From Hungatella_A sp034142505 (lineage in GTDB: Bacteria > Bacillota > Clostridia > Lachnospirales > Lachnospiraceae): a stretch of DNA of 64,000 nucleotides. This document shows, piece by piece, positions 59,474 through 64,000 of the stretch; positions within the stretch are counted from its first letter, which is position 1, and the number at the start of each line of letters is the position of its first letter. The stretch is from contig JAWZDV010000052.1 of the NCBI GenBank assembly GCA_034142505.1, positions 62,001 to 126,000 on the forward strand, written 5' to 3'. The notes under the pieces were generated by a model that saw only the letters and a program-made list of their open reading frames with translations, was not told the origin of the DNA and did not search any database. The position numbers and the translations under genes are program-made.

Positions 59474-61246
59474 TTAATACTTAGATCCATCAGAGATCAC
59501 AGGCGCCTGGTAATGGACGGCTTGTCCCTGGGAGGGAACATCCAGGTGCGCTGTTGCCGCTTCTCCCTTGAGATGGAACCGGCTGACCAGACTCTTTAAT
59601 ATCTGGGCCTGGCTGGACAGTTCCTCACTGGCTGCGGCACTCTCCTCGGCAGTCGCGGAGTTCGTCTGGACGACAGCTGAGATCTGGTCCACGCCGGTAG
59701 TGACCTGCTTAATCGAATCGGCCTGCTGCTTGGACGCCTCGGCAATCTCGTCGATGGCTGCCATAACTTCTTTTGAACCGCTGACGACCTCAAGAAGCTG
59801 TGAGGCCGTGTTATTTGCGATCTGCGTACCTTTATTCACAGCCTGGATGGAACCCTCAATCAGCAGAGAGGTATCTTTTGACGCCTCAGCGGATTTGCTT
59901 GCCAGGCTGCGGACTTCATCGGCAACGACGGCAAAGCCTTTTCCGGCTTCTCCGGCTCTGGCTGCTTCCACAGCGGCATTTAACGCCAGGATATTGGTCT
60001 GGAAAGCGATATCCTCAATCGTTTTGATAATTTTTCCGATTTGTGAGGATTTATCGCTGATATCCATCATCGCCGCAGTCATCTGCTGCATATACTCGTT
60101 GCTTGCCGTAATCTGATCACCCACAACACTCACCTTTTGACTGGCATCGGTAGCTTTTTCCGCGTTGCTGTTGACATGATTGGAAATTTCAGAAATGGTA
60201 GCCGCCAATTCCTCAATCGAGCTGGCCTGTTCGGTGGCGCCCTGGGAAAGCGCCTGGGAACCGGAAGCTACTTGATCACTGCCGGAGGCCACCTGGTCGG
60301 AGGACTGGTTGATCTGAGTCAGAGTTTCATTCAGCGAGTCTGAAATATTCTCCAGCGCCTGTTTTACCTTGGCAAATTCACCTGCGTAGTCATAGGTGAG
60401 CGTAAACAGCAGGTTGCCGTCTGCAACGTCATTTAGAACCTTGGAAATTTCATCTATGTAGTTTACATAATCACGGAGCCGTGTGACCGTCTTGTTAAAG
60501 TTTGCCGACAGAACTCCCAGTTCATCCTTAGACTGATAACGAATGGATTCATTGAGATTGCCCTCTGCAATTTTTTGAGCTACCTGATCAATCTCCTTTA
60601 CGGGCGCTGTGATTCCATGGACAATGTACAGTGCAAAGAGGACTGAGATAACAGAGATGATGGTAAGGATAACAATCATCAGTTTCTGAGCCGCCGCATA
60701 GCTGACATCGGCATCGCGGTTCGCCTGTTCGCCGCCTGCCCGGTTGTGCTCGACAAGCTCCAGACATTTTTCTGTCAGAGCGTCGAAAGCGTTCATTGAT
60801 TCTCCGGTCATGATCGCCATCGCTTCGTCGGTCTTGTTTTCCGTGCTCAGTTCAATCATGTTGGTGCCGATCACTAAATAATTGTCAAATTGGGTCCTGA
60901 TTTCCTGCAGTAGTTTGCGTTCCGTATCGTCGGTGACAAGAGCATCATATTCGTTGTACCTCTGATTAAAGGTCTCCACCAGCGAATCCAGTTTTTTGTT
61001 GACCGAGTCCATTTCCTGTGCATTTTGGGAAATAACGTGCTTATATTCCTGTGTACGCACATCGGAGAGAGCCGTATTCATCTCTTCCGCGGCGATTGTT
61101 GACGGAAGCCAGATGTCGGCAAATTCCGTGGAGCTCTTATTGATGGTATTCATAAACTGCAGGGATAAGATACCGGTCAGAATCAGTCCAACCAGGGAAA
61201 AGATCACCAGCAAAGACAGCTTTGTTCTTATTTTTAAATTTTTCAT
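59474..61246 (-). CDS. Methyl-accepting chemotaxis protein (second)
   Basis: 590 aa from ATG 61246, with GGAG 7 nt upstream; the longer start at 61288 lacks a site. Membrane segments at about residues 8-30 and 185-207 enclose a four-helix-bundle sensing domain; then HAMP and the signalling coiled coil with the tip EDIAFQTNILALNAAVEAAR. The C-terminal half nearly duplicates that of the receptor at 7.9 kb. Upstream, ATCGATAT (leftward, 61294-61287) is a weak SigD-like -10. Confidence 0.95.
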   Translation of the reverse strand: MKNLKIRTKLSLLVIFSLVGLILTGILSLQFMNTINKSSTEFADIWLPSTIAAEEMNTALSDVRTQEYKHVISQNAQEMDSVNKKLDSLVETFNQRYNEYDALVTDDTERKLLQEIRTQFDNYLVIGTNMIELSTENKTDEAMAIMTGESMNAFDALTEKCLELVEHNRAGGEQANRDADVSYAAAQKLMIVILTIISVISVLFALYIVHGITAPVKEIDQVAQKIAEGNLNESIRYQSKDELGVLSANFNKTVTRLRDYVNYIDEISKVLNDVADGNLLFTLTYDYAGEFAKVKQALENISDSLNETLTQINQSSDQVASGSDQVASGSQALSQGATEQASSIEELAATISEISNHVNSNAEKATDASQKVSVVGDQITASNEYMQQMTAAMMDISDKSSQIGKIIKTIEDIAFQTNILALNAAVEAARAGEAGKGFAVVADEVRSLASKSAEASKDTSLLIEGSIQAVNKGTQIANNTASQLLEVVSGSKEVMAAIDEIAEASKQQADSIKQVTTGVDQISAVVQTNSATAEESAAASEELSSQAQILKSLVSRFHLKGEAATAHLDVPSQGQAVHYQAPVISDGSKY

Positions 61247-61677
61247 TTTGTTCTCCAATCTATTTATAAACCTTATCATATCAAACATATCGATATTCCG
61301 AAGTGCTGTAAATCCAAGTTTTTACATCTCTGACCTCAATTGGGAAGAATCATGGATGACCTGTTCATAATGTCATATCTCCTGATTCTGGCATAAACCA
61401 TAGCAGATATACCCATAAGATGTACCCCCTTATCTACCAAAAATAATTAGTTATTGTATATTAATCGACAAAAATCAAAACACTTATAAGGAAAAAGAGA
61501 GTAAAATTTGAATTATTTTGTTGTTTTGTTAGAAAAATTAGAAAAAAGTTTTTTATATAGATTAGATTTATGATAATCCTGTGCAAGACTACATATTATT
61601 TTTGAAACATGACATGCAGTTGTCATCTTGCATCGGTTATGATAGCAAAAATATAACAAATAAGGAGAGTGGTTACC
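61247..61677. other. AT-rich intergenic region between the second receptor and the VOC gene
   Basis: No ORF with a ribosome site. Contents seen: a SigD-like ATCGATAT on the minus strand, a long A/T-rich tract (61440-61570), and the inverted repeat ATGACA-TGCAGT-TGTCAT (61609-61626), about 50 bp ahead of the VOC gene, which could be its operator. TATGAT at about 61639 may be its -10 box. Confidence 0.5.
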
Positions 61678-62052
61678 ATGATAAGATCCATGATGCAGAC
61701 CTATGTCAAAGGAAGTGTGGAAGCGGTTTCCCTATACCAGAAGGCCTTCGATGCCCAGATGATCAGCGAGTATAAACATGAGGACGGAAGTTATTATCAC
61801 TCGGAGCTGGTGGTCTATGGGCAGGTGCTGGCGGTGTCGGAGTGGAAGGGCGGCGGGGACAGCGTCACGGGCAATACGATGCAGTTCTGCCTCCATTTTC
61901 AGAAGGATGAGATGGCCTGTGTGGAGAAAGCTTATGACGTATTAAAAGAAGGAGCGGAGATTCTATTTCCGCTAGGTCCCTGTGATTTTAGCAGCTGTAT
62001 GGTGGATTTGATTGATCGATTTGGAGTCCGCTGGTGTATTTTTACAGATTGA
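61678..62052 (+). CDS. VOC-fold (PhnB/glyoxalase-like) protein
   Basis: 124 aa from ATG 61678, 8 nt after AAGGAG. Vicinal oxygen chelate pattern: YVKGSVEAVSLYQKAFDAQM, a beta strand with HSELVVYGQVLAVSEW, and LGPCDFSSCMVDLIDRFGVR at the end. PhnB-like proteins are of unknown function or bind metals and small ligands. Only some of the expected metal ligands are evident. Confidence 0.82.
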   Translation: MIRSMMQTYVKGSVEAVSLYQKAFDAQMISEYKHEDGSYYHSELVVYGQVLAVSEWKGGGDSVTGNTMQFCLHFQKDEMACVEKAYDVLKEGAEILFPLGPCDFSSCMVDLIDRFGVRWCIFTD

Positions 62053-62069
62053 GAAATTAGGAGGACATT

Positions 62070-62669
62070 ATGAAGATCAGAGAGGAACTGGAAGCCCTTG
62101 GCCGGGATTACGTCGGCCTGTATTTTAACGAAATAGAAGTGGACCCGGATAAGATTTTAGCGGTGATGATCAACGAAGTGGTTCCCGCAAACCCCGACGA
62201 TGATTTCTACGGCGGCCCTAAGGCGGCTTATCTTTCCACCACAATTCCGCTGTTCCAGGCGGCCGGTATCCCTGTGAATTCTGTCCAGGAGATTCTAAAC
62301 AGGGGAATCTACATCACCAACGCCGTGAAAAGGCCGAAATCCGAATCCACCATCGAGAAAAGCAGCCTGGAGGAAAGCCTGCCGTATCTGGAGCGGGAGC
62401 TGTCACTCTTCCCCAATGTAAAGGTGATCATGCTGATGGGAGATGTGGCGAAAAAATGTTACAATCAAATCACCAAAAAAGCCACCGGAAAACCCGCCGT
62501 CCCGGCCGTCTCCACCTACAAACTACGTAACAGCGAGACCACCTGCAACGGCATCCGCATCATGCCGTCCTATATCATGACCGGCCAGAACCTTCTCATC
62601 GAAAAATCCAAATTCCAGATGGCCTCCGAGGATATCGCCATGATGTGCCGATTGATCGGAGAGAATTGA
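62070..62669 (+). CDS. Uracil-DNA glycosylase-like protein
   Basis: 199 aa. The pattern VMINEVVPANPDDDFYGGPK, ITNAVKRPKSES and VIMLMGDVAKKCYNQITKK, then PSYIMTGQNLL, resembles the UDG superfamily core, where a GDxA-type strand and a final motif line the active site. The catalytic water-activating residue is not certain, so activity on uracil is unproved. 17 bp after the VOC gene, with AGGAGG. Confidence 0.7.
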   Translation: MKIREELEALGRDYVGLYFNEIEVDPDKILAVMINEVVPANPDDDFYGGPKAAYLSTTIPLFQAAGIPVNSVQEILNRGIYITNAVKRPKSESTIEKSSLEESLPYLERELSLFPNVKVIMLMGDVAKKCYNQITKKATGKPAVPAVSTYKLRNSETTCNGIRIMPSYIMTGQNLLIEKSKFQMASEDIAMMCRLIGEN

Positions 62670-62684
62670 ACCTATATGCAAGTA

Positions 62685-62719
62685 AGACAGAAATCCGGAC
62701 ATAGATTTCTGTCTTTTTC
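62685..62719 (+). terminator. Terminator after the UDG-like gene
   Basis: AGACAGAAATC pairs perfectly with GATTTCTGTCT over an 8-nt loop, then TTTTT. Confidence 0.9.
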
Positions 62720-62900
62720 AATTAGAATTTGTAAAATGAATTGCATCTAGTAATTACATATGTTAAAATTAGTTCAAAGCATATTTTTCATCTGTATTCC
62801 GTCCGGAATGCAGTCTGATAGTACTTCTATTATTCTATTGCACAAAGACATAGTCTGTTGTGTAAATCCGAAAATTCATGCTTTTCATCACATAATATAA

Positions 62901-62932
62901 GCAGGAGTTTTTGGAGAAAGAAAGCCTCCTGC
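62901..62932 (+). promoter_or_regulatory. Leader hairpin of the Rpn nuclease gene
   Basis: GCAGGAG pairs with CTCCTGC over an 18-nt loop, about 30 nt ahead of the Rpn start codon. The rest of 62720-62963 is AT-rich and shows no ORF. Confidence 0.5.
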
Positions 62933-62963
62933 GGACAATTTCATAGCAGGAAGGCGGCGAACC

Positions 62964-63827
62964 ATGAGTGGACAAAAGAAACTGGAAGAATTGGCGAAGC
63001 AGTTAAATGTCATGGATGACACACTGTTTCACAAAGTAGTGGAGGACCCTGAAGCGTGTGAAGAAATACTTCGAGTATTCTTACAGGATAAAGAGTTGAA
63101 GATCATCAGCAGTACTCCACAGAAGTATTTAAGAAATGCAGCAAATCGGTCAGTGATCGTAGATGCATATTGCGAGGGCAGTAATGAGAAAAAATATGTT
63201 GTAGAAATGCAGAAAGCTGACAGAGATGACCATCAAAGACGCGTGAGGTATATTGGCTCCAATGTAGATACCAGAATCACCGAAAAGGGAATTGATTTTA
63301 AAGAGATTCCGGATGTGTATCTCATCTATCTCACGAAATTCGATGTATTTGAAAAGAAAAAAGCAGTATACCATATCGACCGAACGATACAGGAGACGGG
63401 AGATGTCGTAGATAACGGATTTTATGAAATTTATATCAATGCAGAGATTGATGACGGAAGTGATACTGCTAAGCTGATGCAGTATATCCGTCATACGGAA
63501 GGCCGGAATGAAACATTCAAAAAGCTGTCAGACCGGGTTCGTTATTTGAAGGAGGAGGGAAGTCATACGATGTGTGAAGCAGTAGAGGCATACGCAAGAG
63601 AGTACGCGGCAGAGGCAGAGCAGAGAGCTGCAGAGGCAGAAAGGAAAGCCGCAGAGGCAGCCGCCGAAGCAGAAAGGAAAGCCGCAGAGGCAGCTGCCGA
63701 AGCAGAAAGGCAAAACGCCGCCGAATTATTTAAAAATGGAGTCAGTCTGGACGTGGTTCTTAAAAGTTTGAAAACCTTAGATCAGGAGACCATCCGGGAG
63801 ATATATAAGGAAGTGATGGGCGATTAG
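62964..63827 (+). CDS. Rpn/PD-(D/E)XK nuclease-transposase family protein
   Basis: 287 aa. The N-terminal half has the nuclease core Asp in RSVIVDAYCEG and Glu-x-Gln/Lys in KYVVEMQKADR, preceded by IISSTPQKYL. Then GSNVDTRITEKGIDFKEIP and YLIYLTKFDVF. Residues about 210-255 are a charged Ala/Glu/Arg/Lys coiled coil encoded by near-identical 33-bp repeats. A C-terminal helix-rich tail (VSLDVVLKSLKTLDQETI) is common in the family. Rpn proteins are DNA nucleases linked to recombination or phage defence. AGGAAGGCGG precedes the ATG. Confidence 0.88.
   Translation: MSGQKKLEELAKQLNVMDDTLFHKVVEDPEACEEILRVFLQDKELKIISSTPQKYLRNAANRSVIVDAYCEGSNEKKYVVEMQKADRDDHQRRVRYIGSNVDTRITEKGIDFKEIPDVYLIYLTKFDVFEKKKAVYHIDRTIQETGDVVDNGFYEIYINAEIDDGSDTAKLMQYIRHTEGRNETFKKLSDRVRYLKEEGSHTMCEAVEAYAREYAAEAEQRAAEAERKAAEAAAEAERKAAEAAAEAERQNAAELFKNGVSLDVVLKSLKTLDQETIREIYKEVMGD
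63633..63720 (+). repeat. In-frame tandem 33-bp repeats in the Rpn gene
   Basis: Two and two-thirds units, each coding for E-A-E-R-K-A-A-E-A-A-A with few base differences (63633-63665, 63666-63698, 63699-63720 partial). Copy number may change by slippage without breaking the frame. Confidence 0.85.
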
Positions 63828-63853
63828 GATGCATGATGGCTGGCATTCTCCAG

Positions 63854-63912
63854 GTATCGTAGCAGTTCAGACGATACATCTTCTTGACAGCCAGTTTTAA
63901 GTGTGCTATATT
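63854..63912 (+). promoter_or_regulatory. Promoter with inverted repeats at the window end
   Basis: TTGACA (63884-63889), 17 nt, TATATT (63907-63912). GTATCGT-10 nt-ACGATAC (63854-63877) lies just ahead and TGCTAT-6 nt-ATAGCA overlaps the -10, both possible operators. The gene served begins outside the window. Confidence 0.7.
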
Positions 63913-64000
63913 ACGATAGCAAGTGCAACACCACATAATAATTAGTTTAATAATAAGTTACAGGGAAATAGCTTGATAAGCAGCGGTGTACTGAACCGTA

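Noticed and set aside
61287..61294. Confident SigD promoter for the second chemoreceptor
   Set aside because: ATCGATAT has two mismatches, and the bases 15 nt upstream (ATTT) do not match the -35 seen at the other three sites, so it is mentioned only as weak.
63600..63720. CRISPR-like or minisatellite repeat at the window end
   Set aside because: The repeats are in frame and encode the coiled-coil segment of the Rpn protein, so they are coding.
1..64000. tRNA, rRNA, insertion sequence, integrase or prophage genes
   Set aside because: I looked for cloverleaf-like segments, transposase and integrase motifs and phage structural proteins and saw none; the Rpn-family protein is the only transposase-related sequence.

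Overview
The window reads as chromosomal DNA of a motile, anaerobic Bacillota bacterium, most likely a Lachnospiraceae gut clostridium (Enterocloster, Hungatella or Lacrimispora-like). The reasons are the Firmicutes order ylxM-ffh-rpsP-khpA-rimM-trmD-rplS-lepB-rbgA-rnhB, AGGAGG-type ribosome binding sites, YesM/YesN-type regulation of an ABC sugar importer, and SigD-like promoter motifs beside chemotaxis genes. Base composition is moderate and even, and no rRNA, tRNA, prophage or insertion sequence was seen.

Layout. 1-9.7 kb: the end of a glycosyltransferase/TPR gene, then a leftward chemotaxis operon cheA-cheW-cheR-cheB ending in a membrane-anchored C39-like peptidase; rightward lie a frameshifted glycerophosphotransferase-like gene, a YjfB-type motility gene and a chemoreceptor. 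9.8-20 kb: a disaccharide module (GH94 phosphorylase, phosphoglucomutase, YesM kinase, ABC importer, YesN regulator), in which sugar is imported, phosphorolysed to glucose 1-phosphate and passed to glycolysis. 20-21.8 kb: a c-di-GMP phosphodiesterase. 21.9-25.8 kb: a YclNOPQ-type ferric siderophore importer. 25.9-33.5 kb: DedA, a GT4 glycosyltransferase and a two-component system, then a GGDEF-histidine kinase fusion with its response regulator. 33.6-44 kb: rarA and the translation/secretion housekeeping cluster. 44-51.4 kb: LysR with paired chromate transporters, small regulators, an iron alcohol dehydrogenase, and an ABC-2 exporter with a tandem-MerR regulator.

51.7-59.4 kb holds a complete version of the poorly understood yhf system known by gene name from E. 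coli: YhfZ regulator, YhfY PRD protein, YhfU, YhfT membrane protein, Php phosphotriesterase homologue, YhfS and YhfX PLP enzymes, and YhfW phosphopentomutase-like metalloenzyme. Three near-identical pseudo-palindromes lie at the two promoter regions and are probable YhfZ operators. 59.5-64 kb: a second chemoreceptor, a VOC protein, a uracil-DNA glycosylase-like protein and an Rpn-type nuclease.

Besides the yhf operon, the most interesting unexplained signal is a family of structured intergenic elements. Three copies (37.5, 38.2 and 47.6 kb) share an 11-nt box and an 18-nt box separated by exactly 19 nt and are bounded by inverted repeats. A second hairpin module (47.76 and 51.60 kb) keeps its loop while its stem changes in a compensated way. 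Other notable points are an 8-G tract that splits a gene in the chemotaxis locus, and divergent promoters sharing the form TTAT-N15-GCCGATAW.
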